Below are positions 53,128 to 63,295 of a stretch of 64,000 nucleotides of DNA, piece by piece. The stretch's first letter is position 1. Each line of letters opens with the position of its first letter. Made by a program: the position numbers and the translations under genes. The notes beneath the pieces were generated by a model. It did not search any database. It was not told where the DNA came from and saw nothing but the letters and a program-made list of their open reading frames with translations. The DNA comes from Sulfurovum lithotrophicum (GTDB taxonomy: Bacteria; Campylobacterota; Campylobacteria; Campylobacterales; Sulfurovaceae), in the NCBI RefSeq assembly GCF_000987835.1, contig NZ_CP011308.1:372001-436000 (forward strand). The letters run 5' to 3'.

Positions 53128-54648
53128 ATGCAAAACTTTAATAATATGAGCATTCGTAAGTTACTAATATTCTTTGTGGCGCTGTTCACCATAGCCAATG
53201 CTGCCGGTGTTGAAGCAAGCCTCTCCGATACGGAAGTCGTACAGGGGAATATGGTGCAGTTAAAGATAAAAGCAACAGGAGACAGGGCGGAATTTCCCGA
53301 TATTCAGGAGATCGATGGTACAAAAGTGCTGGGACGTTCGCAGTCGCAGAACAATTCAATCACCTATATCAACGGAAAACTGACAAATGAACATTCGACG
53401 AGTCTCATCCTGACCTTTGCGCCTCAGCATGATATCATGGTTCCATCGTACGGCGTGACCATTGACGGAAAGGTTTACAGGACCGATCCTCTCAAGGTCA
53501 AAGTGGTCAAAGCAGCTGCGCCCGGTGTGGGAAGTAATGTGAAATATTCTCTTCAGATGCGTGCGAACAAAAAAGAGGTGATCGTCGGTGAACCTCTGAT
53601 TGTGACGGTCTATTTCAGTCTTAAAACGGGTGTCAGGCTTACGGACAATCCACAGTACACCAAACCGGAATTCAAAGGCTTCTTTGTCAAGGAAGTCAAT
53701 GATCCAAGGGCCTATATCAAAGGTGATCAGCAGATCCAGGAGCTCAGATATATCCTGACGCCGCAAAAAGAGGGAACCTACACCGTCGGGCCGGCAACGG
53801 CCGTCATTTCCGAAATGGACAGAAGCAGAAGGGATATGTTCGGAAGATTCTTCGGCGGAAACCAGAAATCGATTGCTTCGAACACTCTGACGATCACGGT
53901 GAAACCAAAACCGGAAGATACGGATCTGGTCGGGGAGTTCAAACTCGAAAGCCATCTGGACCACTCGGAGACCAAGGCGAACAAACCTGCCAATCTTACT
54001 GTGCGCATAGAAGGTAACGGGTCTCTTGAAGATTTTGACCTAAGTGACTACGAGATAGACGGAGTGACCGTGTACAGTGATGATCCAAAGGTGGAAAGCA
54101 AGCTTTCCGGAAATGCTCTCAAAAGTACTTTTGAGAAAAGTTTTGCCTTCATTTCAGATCATGATTTTACGATTCCTGCCAGAACCATTTCTGTGTACGA
54201 TCCAAAGGACGGTAATGTCAGCAGACTTGAGATCCCTTCTTATGAGGTGAAAGTGGCTGTCGGACAGAAAACGGCTGTGGCGGCACCGTCCGGGAACCAA
54301 ACAGTCGGTAAAGTACAGACCAATTTGAAGCAACCCGGCAGTACTTCTGGGAAAGTCATAGAGAAAAAAGTGGAAGTGGAGCGTGTGGCATGGTGGATGC
54401 TCCTGCTTGCCGTCATTGCCGGTGCCGTTCTCATGTACCTGTTTCAGCAGCTGCCGAAATTCAAAGGCAGGCATGCCAGTCCGTTCAAAGAATCGGAAGC
54501 CCTGAAGATACTTTATGCACATATCAATGATGACAAAGAGGCTGAAGAGATGGTGCGCAAACTCTATGCAAAGAAAAACGGTGATAAAAGTGTTATAATT
54601 GATAAAAAAGAATTGAAAGCATTGGTGGAAAAGTACAGAGTCCATTGA
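53128..54648 (+). CDS. BatD-like (oxygen tolerance) protein, copy 2
   Basis: A tandem paralogue of the preceding protein: same order of signal peptide, Ig-like domains (TFAPQHDIMVPSYGVTIDGK), C-terminal membrane helix (MLLLAVIAGAVLMYLFQ) and tail (FKESEALKILYAH). I start at ATG 53128, seven bases after AAGGA; the longer frame from 53089 overlaps copy 1 and spoils the signal peptide. It has 506 residues. Protein identity to copy 1 is moderate and spread over the full length, so the duplication is old and both copies look intact. Confidence 0.85.
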   Translation: MQNFNNMSIRKLLIFFVALFTIANAAGVEASLSDTEVVQGNMVQLKIKATGDRAEFPDIQEIDGTKVLGRSQSQNNSITYINGKLTNEHSTSLILTFAPQHDIMVPSYGVTIDGKVYRTDPLKVKVVKAAAPGVGSNVKYSLQMRANKKEVIVGEPLIVTVYFSLKTGVRLTDNPQYTKPEFKGFFVKEVNDPRAYIKGDQQIQELRYILTPQKEGTYTVGPATAVISEMDRSRRDMFGRFFGGNQKSIASNTLTITVKPKPEDTDLVGEFKLESHLDHSETKANKPANLTVRIEGNGSLEDFDLSDYEIDGVTVYSDDPKVESKLSGNALKSTFEKSFAFISDHDFTIPARTISVYDPKDGNVSRLEIPSYEVKVAVGQKTAVAAPSGNQTVGKVQTNLKQPGSTSGKVIEKKVEVERVAWWMLLLAVIAGAVLMYLFQQLPKFKGRHASPFKESEALKILYAHINDDKEAEEMVRKLYAKKNGDKSVIIDKKELKALVEKYRVH

Positions 54649-54677
54649 TCTTTTGATATCGAGGGGAGAGAAGTCAG

Positions 54678-56576
54678 ATGGAGCTCTCGCAGATTGCTTA
54701 TATCTACGGAAATATAGAAGAGGAATTTCTGGATACCTGTCGTAAAGCACTCGAAGATGAGAGGGTTACCTATATTCCTCTTGCCAGGATACATGCCATA
54801 GAAGAGGGTAAATACTCCCATCTTATGGTCTCAGGGCAGCTCGATGAAGTAAAAGAAGCCATTACTTATGCCGAGTCGGCAGGGATGAGTATCGGTATCG
54901 TACCGCTGCCGACACAGAAGAACCTTATGCGTACTTTTGCACTTCCCTCCAAACTTGAAGAGGGTATCGCTGTGGCAAAAGAGAAGGCGGAAAAAAAGAT
55001 AGACCTGCTTTTCTGCAATGATGAACTGGTATTACAGGAAGTGGTTATCGGTGATGCCCCGCCACTGGATATCTATGATACCGTACTGAAGCAGCAAAGT
55101 TTTTTCAGCAGAATACAGCTTTTCTTCCATACGCTGCGAAAAGTAAAACGTTTACATCATACCCGGGTTACACTGACTGACGAGAACGAACAGGAGACCA
55201 AAGTTTCTGCGGTAGGTTTGGTAGGAGTGGAGTATCAAAACAGTACTTTTGCCTCGAAGCTTATCGCTTCACAGATCAATGCAGCGGATGGTAAGCTTTC
55301 TTTGCTGATTTTGGCGCCGGTCTCTATTCTTCAGTATATGGGCTATCTTTTCAGGTCACTGGTGTCACAGTGGAAATCTGACCAGCTGCCGAGATCAGTG
55401 GGCTATATGCGCAGCAGTAAACTGGAGATCAAAACCGAAAGACCGCTTGAAGTACTGATTGATTCCTCTGTACCCTTTGAAACACCGGTGGTGCTGCGTA
55501 GTACCAAAGAAGATCTTCAGTTGAGTGTAGGGGAAGCATTCTGGGAAAAACAGAGTAAGGATGTGACGGGAAAAAACAGTGTCAAGATAGACCACCTTCC
55601 TCGTGATGAAGAAAGTGCAACTTATCTGGCAAAAGCCATTCCTCTGTTCAATCATGCCAGCCAGGAGCAGTATGCTTCGCTTTTTTCGAGCCTGAGGGAA
55701 GAAGGGCGGTTGAGCAGTACATTCATGGTACTGCTGATCCTGGCAACGATGATCGCAACATTCGGTCTTTTTATCAATTCAAGTTCTGTGGTCATCGGGG
55801 CAATGCTCCTGGCTCCCCTGATGCAGCCTATCGTCAGTATGAGTATGGGTGTACTGAGGCAGGACAGTGCATTGGAACTTTCTTCTGTGAAGACAATCGT
55901 TGTCGGGGTGCTTTCAGTACTGCTGACCGCGGCGCTGATCGCCTGGTTCATTCCCATTGAGAAGTTGACTACCGAAATGTCAGGACGGCTCTTTCCTACG
56001 ACCCTCGACCTTTTTATCGCCATAGCATCGGGGATGGCTGCTGCCTATGCCAAAAGCAACGAAAAGATCTCCGGTTCACTTGCAGGTGTGGCAATCGCGG
56101 TAGCATTGGTGCCTCCCCTTGCTGTGGCAGGTGTCGGTTTGGGCTGGGCTCAGTGGCATATGTTCAGCTCGGCTTTTCTGCTTTTTCTGACAAACCTGGT
56201 AGGCATCGTTCTGGCAGCGGCACTGACCTTTGTCGTGCTGGGTTACTCTCCCCTCCGTGTAGCAAAGAAAGGGATCATTACCTGGTTTATGATCGTAGCA
56301 CTTGTGTCTATTCCTCTTTACAGTTCTTTTGAACAGATGAAAGAGAATATTGCGATCCAGAAGACCCTTGCCAATATCCACTTCAAGCTGAACAAACAGG
56401 AAGTAGTTTTAACCCACATTCAGCTCATAGAACACAGCAAAGTACTTGAAGTACGCTGTGAAGTGATCGCCAGCGGTTTCCTCTCTCCCGAAGAGAAAAA
56501 ACTGCTCAAAGAGGTCATAGAGAAAACCATCGGCAGAAAAGTCGAAGTGATCGCCACTTTCAGATATAAGCTATAG
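54678..56576 (+). CDS. DUF389 (TIGR00341-type) membrane protein
   Basis: The 632-residue protein has a soluble N-terminal half (about 1-330, diacylglycerol-kinase-like in parts) and a DUF389 membrane domain with about five or six helices from residue 350. Conserved features are FGLFINSSSVVIGAMLLAPL, MQPIVSMSMGVL and GVAIAVALVPPLAVAGVGL. A short C-terminal soluble part follows. Function is unknown; transport is often assumed. GAGGGGAG precedes the ATG. It converges with tyrA, overlapping by six bases. Confidence 0.85.
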   Translation: MELSQIAYIYGNIEEEFLDTCRKALEDERVTYIPLARIHAIEEGKYSHLMVSGQLDEVKEAITYAESAGMSIGIVPLPTQKNLMRTFALPSKLEEGIAVAKEKAEKKIDLLFCNDELVLQEVVIGDAPPLDIYDTVLKQQSFFSRIQLFFHTLRKVKRLHHTRVTLTDENEQETKVSAVGLVGVEYQNSTFASKLIASQINAADGKLSLLILAPVSILQYMGYLFRSLVSQWKSDQLPRSVGYMRSSKLEIKTERPLEVLIDSSVPFETPVVLRSTKEDLQLSVGEAFWEKQSKDVTGKNSVKIDHLPRDEESATYLAKAIPLFNHASQEQYASLFSSLREEGRLSSTFMVLLILATMIATFGLFINSSSVVIGAMLLAPLMQPIVSMSMGVLRQDSALELSSVKTIVVGVLSVLLTAALIAWFIPIEKLTTEMSGRLFPTTLDLFIAIASGMAAAYAKSNEKISGSLAGVAIAVALVPPLAVAGVGLGWAQWHMFSSAFLLFLTNLVGIVLAAALTFVVLGYSPLRVAKKGIITWFMIVALVSIPLYSSFEQMKENIAIQKTLANIHFKLNKQEVVLTHIQLIEHSKVLEVRCEVIASGFLSPEEKKLLKEVIEKTIGRKVEVIATFRYKL

Positions 56577-57407
56577 GATATCGTGCAGTGTATTGGCTTT
56601 GGACATCCACCGGTTGAGGATTTCCCACTCTTCATTCTCTACCATGTTTCTGCATTGTTTGAGCTCTGTCTCGAAGGCTTCGATCGCTTCGATGAGGTTT
56701 GTTTTATTTTGTCTGAAGATGTCTTCCCACATCTTCGGAGAAGATTTTGCGATACGGCTCATGTCTTTGAACCCACCGCCGGCAAGAGCAACGATGCTTT
56801 CCGGGTCCTCCTGTTCCATCACGGAGTTAGCCAAGGCATAGGAGAGGGCATGCGGCATATGTGAGATAAAGGCCGCATGTCTGTCATGCTCTTTGGCACC
56901 CATATAGACGAGTTTCATTCCAATATCGGAGAAAAGATTTTTGGCGACACTTTGCTGATGTGCACCACTCTTTTCCATATCGCAAAGCACTACGACCTTG
57001 TCTTCATAGAGATCATCAAGCGCAGCGGTCGGCCCGAATTTCTCCGTACCGGTCATGGGGTGGGCGGTCACGAAGTTCTTTCTGATATTCTCTGGAATGC
57101 TTTCAGATATCTTCGCTTTGGTGCTTCCCAGGTCTATGACTGTACATTTTTCATCCAGTTCTCCCAGTTGTCTGGCGACAGAAATGATGCCGTCGACAGG
57201 AATGGTCAGAATGATGACATCGCACTTTTTTATCTCCTCGAGGGTACATACTATCTCATCGACAAGCCCTAGAGAAAGTGCCTGGCTACAGTGTTCTTCA
57301 TTGTGGTCGAGCCCTGTAAAATGGTAGTTTCCTGACGTTTTTTTCAGTGCGAGGGAGAGTGAACCTCCCATCAGTCCAAGCCCGATGATGCCGATCTTTG
57401 TTGCCAT
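56571..57407 (-). CDS. tyrA: Prephenate dehydrogenase
   Basis: TyrA oxidatively decarboxylates prephenate to 4-hydroxyphenylpyruvate for tyrosine. The 278-residue protein has the NAD-binding GIIGLGLMGGSLSLAL at the N-terminus, DLGSTKAKI, and the prephenate-binding HPMTGTEKFGP. The helical C-terminal dimer domain (HAAFISHMPHALSYAL, GGFKDMSRIA) is complete. It has neither an ACT domain nor a fused chorismate mutase, so feedback would have to act elsewhere. It is divergent from bamA. Confidence 0.94.
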   Translation of the reverse strand: MATKIGIIGLGLMGGSLSLALKKTSGNYHFTGLDHNEEHCSQALSLGLVDEIVCTLEEIKKCDVIILTIPVDGIISVARQLGELDEKCTVIDLGSTKAKISESIPENIRKNFVTAHPMTGTEKFGPTAALDDLYEDKVVVLCDMEKSGAHQQSVAKNLFSDIGMKLVYMGAKEHDRHAAFISHMPHALSYALANSVMEQEDPESIVALAGGGFKDMSRIAKSSPKMWEDIFRQNKTNLIEAIEAFETELKQCRNMVENEEWEILNRWMSKANTLHDIL

Positions 57408-57537
57408 TAGTACCCTTTTGCATAGACAGTATTTTGGATGTGATTATAGCATATTAACCAAAATCCGGAAATATCAATTAACTCCTCTCTTATTGAAAAA
57501 AAGATAAAATAATGCACTTAATGAACAAGGTTGACCA

Positions 57538-59913
57538 ATGATGACAAGGAAAATCGCTCTTTCGTGGATGCTGCTGGGCTCACTACTTCTGGCACAGAAA
57601 GTTACACAGATAAAATTTGAAGGTTTGGCACACCTTTCCCCTACTGTAGCCAAAGAGGTGGCCGGTGTCCATATCGGAGACACTATTGACAGTGAATTGC
57701 TTGACGAATCAGTGAAGAATTTTTTCGATCAAGGCTATTTTGAAGATGTATGGGTTGAGCAGAAGGGCGGTACGCTCATCTACCACTTCAACGAGAAAAG
57801 AGCTATTGCCAAAGTGATTGTGAACGGTTATGGTGACGACGGTAAGAAACTGCTTGAAAGTGCTGGTATCAAAAAAGGTGATCTTTATGACGAAATGCGC
57901 ATAGAGAGAGCCAAGAAAACGATGCAGAAGGCACTTGAAGCCAAAGGGAATTATGACTCTGTAGTGGAAGTGACTACTAAACCTGTCGGGAAGAACGCTG
58001 TAGCGGTGACCTTTGATGTAAACAAAGGTGAGAAGATCAAGATCAAAAAGCTTAACTTCATCGGAGCGAAAGCACTGGACAAGAGCGATCTGGAAAGTGA
58101 TCTTGTCAACAAAGAGGAGGATACACTCGGTTTCATTCCTTTCTTTTTTGACAATGGCGAAGTCAAGGTCGATCAGTTGGAGTATGATGCCTACAGACTC
58201 AAAGAGACCTATATGAAGCATGGTTATATCGATGCGGAGGTCAGTAAACCTTTGATGCGTGTGGATTACAGTTCCTATTCTGCAGAAGTGGATTACAAGA
58301 TCAATGAAGGAAAACAGTATAAGGTTGGGAAAGTGAGTATTGCCCAAAGTATCCCTGGCCTAAAAATGGAAGATCTTGTCTCAGATCTTGACTTACACTC
58401 TGGAAGAGTGTTCAACATCACCAAGATGCGTAAAGACATAAAAATGCTGGAGAACAAAGCGGGTGACCTTGGATATGCTTATGCCAAAGTAACGCCAAAT
58501 ATGCACAAAGATCCAGAGAAGGGTACTGTGGATATACAGTATATCATCACTCCGGGACAGAAAGTGACCATTGGGGATGTGCTCATTTCAGGGAATAACG
58601 AGACAAAGGACAGAGTCATCAGACGCTACATCTATCTTGCTCCGGGCGACCTCTACAATGCAACCGATCTTAAAGAGAGTAAAAATGCGCTTCAGAGAAC
58701 CGGCTTCTTTGAGAAAGTGGATATTCAGAGCCAAAGGGTTTCAGAAGACAAGATCAATCTCCTTGTCAAAGTCAAAGAGACACAGACCGGTACCATCTCT
58801 GCAGGTGGTGGATACGGCTCCTATGAAGGGTTCATGGTCAATGCTTCCATTTCCGACAGGAACCTGTTTGGATCGGGTATCAACTCTACATTTGGTGTTG
58901 AGTGGTCTAAAGTATCCCAGAACTTTAACCTCTCTTTTGTCAACCCAAGGGTTTGGGACAGTCTGTACAGTATGGGATTAAGTCTATATAAGAAGAAATA
59001 TGACTACAACTATGATCAGACAGATGGTTATACGATCGACCAGCTTGGCGGATCACTCAATGTGGGGCGTGAATTCTGGAGGCATTTCTATGCTTCAGTT
59101 GGGGTTGGTTATGTAGATAACCAGTCTGAGTACAGCGATGAATACCTGCAGAACCTGAATTCGATTTCCAGCCAGTTCTATAATGATCAGTACAAAAAGA
59201 TGTCTGGTTTTGCTTCTTTGAAGTTTGACAATACAGATGACTACCTTTTGCCAAGAGAGGGTTTTATTGCTTCAGTCAATGGGGAATTCTCACAGATGGA
59301 TGGTGATATAACACAGGAGAATAGAGATAGAGGCTATACGGATTTTGCCAGTTTCACGAAGATCAATGCACGTTTTGGTGCATTCTATGGTATGGAAGAT
59401 CTGATCGACTATGACCTGATCTTGCGATTCAAGGCGCGTTATACAAAGATCATCTCCGGAGATGACCAGTATATCCCTATTGGTGAACGACTTTTCATGG
59501 GTGGTGTTGGATCGGTCAGAGGATATAACCCATATTCTCTCTCTCCGGATGTTATAGGACAAGGTGGTATTCCCGGGTATCCGGGAAGTAGAATTGGTGG
59601 TACTGAACGTGAGTCAATCTCACTGGAAGCGAATATTCCTCTCTCTGATGCGGCAAAAATGAGGCTCTCAGCCTTTTATGATATCGGTAGGATAAGTACG
59701 GATGCCATACGCAGAACCCCGAATAGTAATGTGGATTTCCATGATCCAAGCCAGTCGTACTATGGCGATTCACTTGTAAGATCCTCAACAGGTGCCGTGA
59801 TAGAGTGGCAGTCGCCTTTCGGTGCGATCAACCTGATCTTCGCCTATGCAATCAATCCGGATGAGTATGATGATACGGCAACCTTTGAATTCTCGATGGG
59901 GAACCAGTTCTAA
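57538..59913 (+). CDS. bamA: Outer membrane protein assembly factor BamA
   Basis: BamA inserts beta-barrel proteins in the outer membrane. The 791-residue protein has a signal peptide (WMLLGSLLLAQ), five POTRA-sized segments (about 20-400; TQIKFEGLAHLSP, KKLNFIGAKALDKSDL, GDVLISGNNETKDRVIRR) and an Omp85 barrel with the lid-lock motif VRGYNPYSL near residue 665. The last residue is phenylalanine (EFSMGNQF), as required for barrel folding. A -10 TAAAAT is at 57505-57510. The stop overlaps that of ackA on the other strand by four bases. Confidence 0.95.
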   Translation: MMTRKIALSWMLLGSLLLAQKVTQIKFEGLAHLSPTVAKEVAGVHIGDTIDSELLDESVKNFFDQGYFEDVWVEQKGGTLIYHFNEKRAIAKVIVNGYGDDGKKLLESAGIKKGDLYDEMRIERAKKTMQKALEAKGNYDSVVEVTTKPVGKNAVAVTFDVNKGEKIKIKKLNFIGAKALDKSDLESDLVNKEEDTLGFIPFFFDNGEVKVDQLEYDAYRLKETYMKHGYIDAEVSKPLMRVDYSSYSAEVDYKINEGKQYKVGKVSIAQSIPGLKMEDLVSDLDLHSGRVFNITKMRKDIKMLENKAGDLGYAYAKVTPNMHKDPEKGTVDIQYIITPGQKVTIGDVLISGNNETKDRVIRRYIYLAPGDLYNATDLKESKNALQRTGFFEKVDIQSQRVSEDKINLLVKVKETQTGTISAGGGYGSYEGFMVNASISDRNLFGSGINSTFGVEWSKVSQNFNLSFVNPRVWDSLYSMGLSLYKKKYDYNYDQTDGYTIDQLGGSLNVGREFWRHFYASVGVGYVDNQSEYSDEYLQNLNSISSQFYNDQYKKMSGFASLKFDNTDDYLLPREGFIASVNGEFSQMDGDITQENRDRGYTDFASFTKINARFGAFYGMEDLIDYDLILRFKARYTKIISGDDQYIPIGERLFMGGVGSVRGYNPYSLSPDVIGQGGIPGYPGSRIGGTERESISLEANIPLSDAAKMRLSAFYDIGRISTDAIRRTPNSNVDFHDPSQSYYGDSLVRSSTGAVIEWQSPFGAINLIFAYAINPDEYDDTATFEFSMGNQF

Positions 59914-61100
59914 GAGAGTCGGCTGATGACCTCTTTTGTCTGCCTTGCTATCTCCAGCTCTTCATTGGTGGGGATGACAAGAAGGTCAATCCTGCTTTCA
60001 GGGTTGTGGATAGCAGACTTTTCTCCTGAAACAGAACGGTTTTTCTCTTTATCTAATATCATTCCAAAAGTCTGTTTCATCCCTTTGCATACCATTTTTC
60101 GTATCAAGTCGGCATGCTCACCTATACCTCCGGTAAAAATTATGGCATCTACATGTCCGAGTGATGTGGCATAGGCTCCGATATATTTTTTGATGCGATA
60201 GACGTACATTTCCAAGGCAAGTTGACTTTTATCATCGCCGCCGTTTATCTTTTCGATGATCTTTCTCATGTCATTATTCCCGCAGACACCCTTGAGGCCG
60301 CTCTTTTTGTTAAGCATAGCGTCAACAGCTTCAACATCCATTTCCTGTGTCTGTACAAGATAGGGGATGATCGCCGGATCAATGTCGCCTGAACGTGATC
60401 CCATCATCAGGCCTTCAAGCGGTGTCATGCCCATGGAAGTATCGATGCTTCTGCCCCCTTTGATGGCTGCGGCACTGGCTCCATTACCCAGATGCAGAGT
60501 AATCAGGTTGAGCGTTTCCAAAGGTTGCTGAAGCATTTTGGCCGCTTCTTTGGCAACATAAGCATGAGAGGTACCGTGAAAGCCGTAACGACGCACATGA
60601 GCTTCTTCATAAAGATCGTAGGGCAGAGGATAGCGTGCTGCATATTCAGGCATAGTCTGGTGAAAAGCGGTATCGAATACGGCGACCTGTTTGAGTGCCG
60701 GATAGGCTTTTGCAATGACCTCTATACCCTCAAGATTAGAAGGGTTGTGAAGTGGTGCCAGAGGTATGAGCGAGCGTATCTGCTCTATGACCTCTGTATT
60801 GATCAGTGTCGGTCTGGAAAAATACGGTCCTCCGTGTACTACGCGATGGCCTACTGCATTTAGTTCAGTGACATCTGTAATGATGTGAGATTCCTTTAAA
60901 AGGGAGAAGAGCGTCTCGAAGGCTTCATAGTGGTCTTTGATGGTTGAGGTATGTTCTCTTTGTTCATTGGCATATGTCAGGACTGTATAGCTCTCTTTCT
61001 CTCTGATACGTTCAATGGTGACGGAAGCGATACTCTCTTCATCGATGAAATACTGGCATTTGAGCGATGAACTGCCTGCATTGAGTACCAGGATTTTCAT
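59910..61100 (-). CDS. ackA: Acetate kinase
   Basis: AckA interconverts acetate plus ATP and acetyl phosphate. The 396-residue ASKHA-fold protein shows VLNAGSSSLKCQ at the N-terminus, GHRVVHGG, FDTAFHQTMP, YGFHGTSHAYV, LHLGNGASAAAI and FTGGIGEHADLIR. It overlaps pta by four bases (ATGA), forming a pta-ackA operon for acetyl-CoA/acetate exchange. No gene separates it from the convergent bamA. Confidence 0.96.
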   Translation of the reverse strand: MKILVLNAGSSSLKCQYFIDEESIASVTIERIREKESYTVLTYANEQREHTSTIKDHYEAFETLFSLLKESHIITDVTELNAVGHRVVHGGPYFSRPTLINTEVIEQIRSLIPLAPLHNPSNLEGIEVIAKAYPALKQVAVFDTAFHQTMPEYAARYPLPYDLYEEAHVRRYGFHGTSHAYVAKEAAKMLQQPLETLNLITLHLGNGASAAAIKGGRSIDTSMGMTPLEGLMMGSRSGDIDPAIIPYLVQTQEMDVEAVDAMLNKKSGLKGVCGNNDMRKIIEKINGGDDKSQLALEMYVYRIKKYIGAYATSLGHVDAIIFTGGIGEHADLIRKMVCKGMKQTFGMILDKEKNRSVSGEKSAIHNPESRIDLLVIPTNEELEIARQTKEVISRLS

Positions 61101-63196
61101 GATCTCTCCAGATGCTGTGCCTGTACGGCAGTAATGGCGACAGTGTTGACGATGTCATCGACCAGACAGCCGCGGCTGAGGTCATTGACAGGAAGTTTCA
61201 GCCCCTGTAGAATGGGACCGATAGCAATGGCACCTGTGGAACGCTGCACCGCTTTGTAGGTGTTGTTTCCTGTATTGAGATCTGGGAAGATGAATACGGT
61301 TGCACGGCCGGCAACCTTGCTGTTTGGCAGTTTCTTTCTGGCAACCTTCATATCGATGGCGGCATCGTACTGTATGGGCCCTTCGATAAGCATGTCAGGG
61401 CGCATCTTCTGGGCTATTCTTGTTGCTTCCCTTACCTTTTCGACATCAGGACCGCTCCCTGAATCCCCCGTAGAGTAGGAAAGCATGGCGACCCGTGGTT
61501 CTATGCCGAACTGTGCAGCGGTATCTGCCGAGGAAATGGCTATGTGCGCAAGCTGTTCGGCATTGGGGTCGAGGTTAACAGCACAGTCACCATAGACCAG
61601 TACTTTGGTATCGAGCAGCATAAAAAATATGCTTGAGACGATGGAAATACCGGGTTTTGTTTTGATGATCTGCAGGGCAGGACGGATGGTGTCGGCTGTG
61701 GTATGCGTTGCTCCTGAGACCATACCGTCCGCCATACCGTTGTAAAGCATCATCGTGGCAAAATAGTTCCTGTGCTCCATGGCATCTTTGGCGGCATTAA
61801 GTGTCAGTCCCTTGGAGGCACGGAGCGTTTGGAACTGCCGGGAGAACTTTTCAATCAGTCCACTTTTGGCCGGCTCCATGATCTGTGCTTTTGAAATATC
61901 GACTCTGAGCTGTGCCGCTCGATGATGAATGCTCTCTTCCTCTCCGAGCAGAATGATATCAACGATATCTCTCTGTAAGAGGATGGCTGTGGCTTTGAGG
62001 ATACGCTCATCATCACTTTCTGGCAGGAGGATGCGCTTGCGTAAGGAACGTGCCTGTTCAAAAAGGCTGTACTGGAACATGAGGGGTGTCATTACATTGT
62101 TTTGGCTCTGTCTGAATTTCTGGGCTATTCTCTCTTTGTCGACATATTTGTCGAAGAGCGCTTTGACCAGCGTGATCTTGTCTGTGTCTTCGGGACTGAT
62201 CTTTGCCCGAACCTCCGCCACTGCAATTGCTGTTTCATAGCTGTCACTGTGTATGGTAAAAATGGGAATAGGAGCAGAAGTGGAAAAATCCTTGATCAGA
62301 TCGATAATGGTATTGCTGGGTTCTATACCTCCACTGAGTATCATTCCGACGATGTTGGGATGATTCTTTGCTGCATAGGAGGTGAGAGAAGCCAGTATGA
62401 TGTCATTACGGTCTGCGGGTACGATGATGAGGTCCTCGTCCGCAATGCGCTTGAGATAGTTTTCTACACCCATCGCCACGATCTTAGTGCTGCGCACCAA
62501 ATGGTTGAGCTGCTCTTCTTCTCCCAAGATCATTTTGGCATCGAGTGTTTTGACGATCTGACGCAGTGTAGGTGTATCGACTTCCTTCACCTCGGGGAGA
62601 ATATAGACCTGTTTCTCTTTTCCTGAATTTTCTACTTCCTGCAGTAGGGTTTCCATACAGTCCTCATCACAGCGGTTGACAAAGGTGGCAAGTTCGCCGC
62701 AGCTTTCGGTTTTTATGGCCTCTGTGATGATCTGGATCTCATTGATGATCTCATCACTGTTCTTTTTCCAGGCATTGATCACAGGGATAAAAGCCGTACC
62801 GAGATTTTTGGCGATCTTGAGGTTGATATCGAAATCAAAGGTAGAGGCAAACCGATTTCTCGGATACCCATCCATCATAACAAAATCATACTCCCTGTGC
62901 AGCTTATCCACTTTGGCCATAAGCTCTTCAAAGAATGTCTCTTCACGGTCATCTGCAAAGGCCTGGATGACCTCTGACTCAGTGAATCCATAACAGGCTT
63001 CATAGGGGATTTTCAGCCCGAAATGTTCACGCATGAAACCGATGTGGGTCTCATCTTCTTTTCGGTCAGGAATGACGGGGCGGAAAAAAGCGACATTGGT
63101 ATAGCGCCCTTTCAGCATCTCCATGAAGCCTATAGCAATGATCATTGTGCCCGACTGGGGTTCCGTGGAAGCGATGTAGATGCTGGCATGTTGCAT
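61097..63196 (-). CDS. pta: Phosphate acetyltransferase (long form)
   Basis: Pta interconverts acetyl-CoA and acetyl phosphate. The 699-residue long form has an N-terminal P-loop-like BioD-related domain (about 1-200, YIASTEPQSGTMIIA), a DRTGG middle domain (about 215-330) and the catalytic C-terminal domain (about 370-699) with SYSTGDSGSGPDVEKV and GRATVFIFPDLNTGNNTYK. The N-terminal domains are regulatory in enterobacterial Pta. AAAAGGATCTGC precedes the ATG. It is divergent from the RelA/SpoT-like gene. Confidence 0.95.
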   Translation of the reverse strand: MQHASIYIASTEPQSGTMIIAIGFMEMLKGRYTNVAFFRPVIPDRKEDETHIGFMREHFGLKIPYEACYGFTESEVIQAFADDREETFFEELMAKVDKLHREYDFVMMDGYPRNRFASTFDFDINLKIAKNLGTAFIPVINAWKKNSDEIINEIQIITEAIKTESCGELATFVNRCDEDCMETLLQEVENSGKEKQVYILPEVKEVDTPTLRQIVKTLDAKMILGEEEQLNHLVRSTKIVAMGVENYLKRIADEDLIIVPADRNDIILASLTSYAAKNHPNIVGMILSGGIEPSNTIIDLIKDFSTSAPIPIFTIHSDSYETAIAVAEVRAKISPEDTDKITLVKALFDKYVDKERIAQKFRQSQNNVMTPLMFQYSLFEQARSLRKRILLPESDDERILKATAILLQRDIVDIILLGEEESIHHRAAQLRVDISKAQIMEPAKSGLIEKFSRQFQTLRASKGLTLNAAKDAMEHRNYFATMMLYNGMADGMVSGATHTTADTIRPALQIIKTKPGISIVSSIFFMLLDTKVLVYGDCAVNLDPNAEQLAHIAISSADTAAQFGIEPRVAMLSYSTGDSGSGPDVEKVREATRIAQKMRPDMLIEGPIQYDAAIDMKVARKKLPNSKVAGRATVFIFPDLNTGNNTYKAVQRSTGAIAIGPILQGLKLPVNDLSRGCLVDDIVNTVAITAVQAQHLERS

Positions 63197-63248
63197 GCAG
63201 ATCCTTTTTCAAGATATAGGTATGATTTTAACATAAAACATCAAAAGG

Positions 63249-63254
63249 TATAAT
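63249..63254 (+). promoter_or_regulatory. -10 box for the RelA/SpoT-like gene
   Basis: TATAAT in AAAAGGTATAATGTC, 41 bases before ATG 63296. The pta gene diverges on the other side of a 99-base gap. Confidence 0.55.
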
Positions 63255-63295
63255 GTCACTATTGTTTCATTGCCGCACAAATATTTAGGATAATC

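Noticed and set aside
53089-54648. Second BatD gene as a pseudogene or assembly duplicate of the first
   Set aside because: The two differ throughout at DNA and protein level and both are complete, so it is an old paralogue, not a duplicate error.
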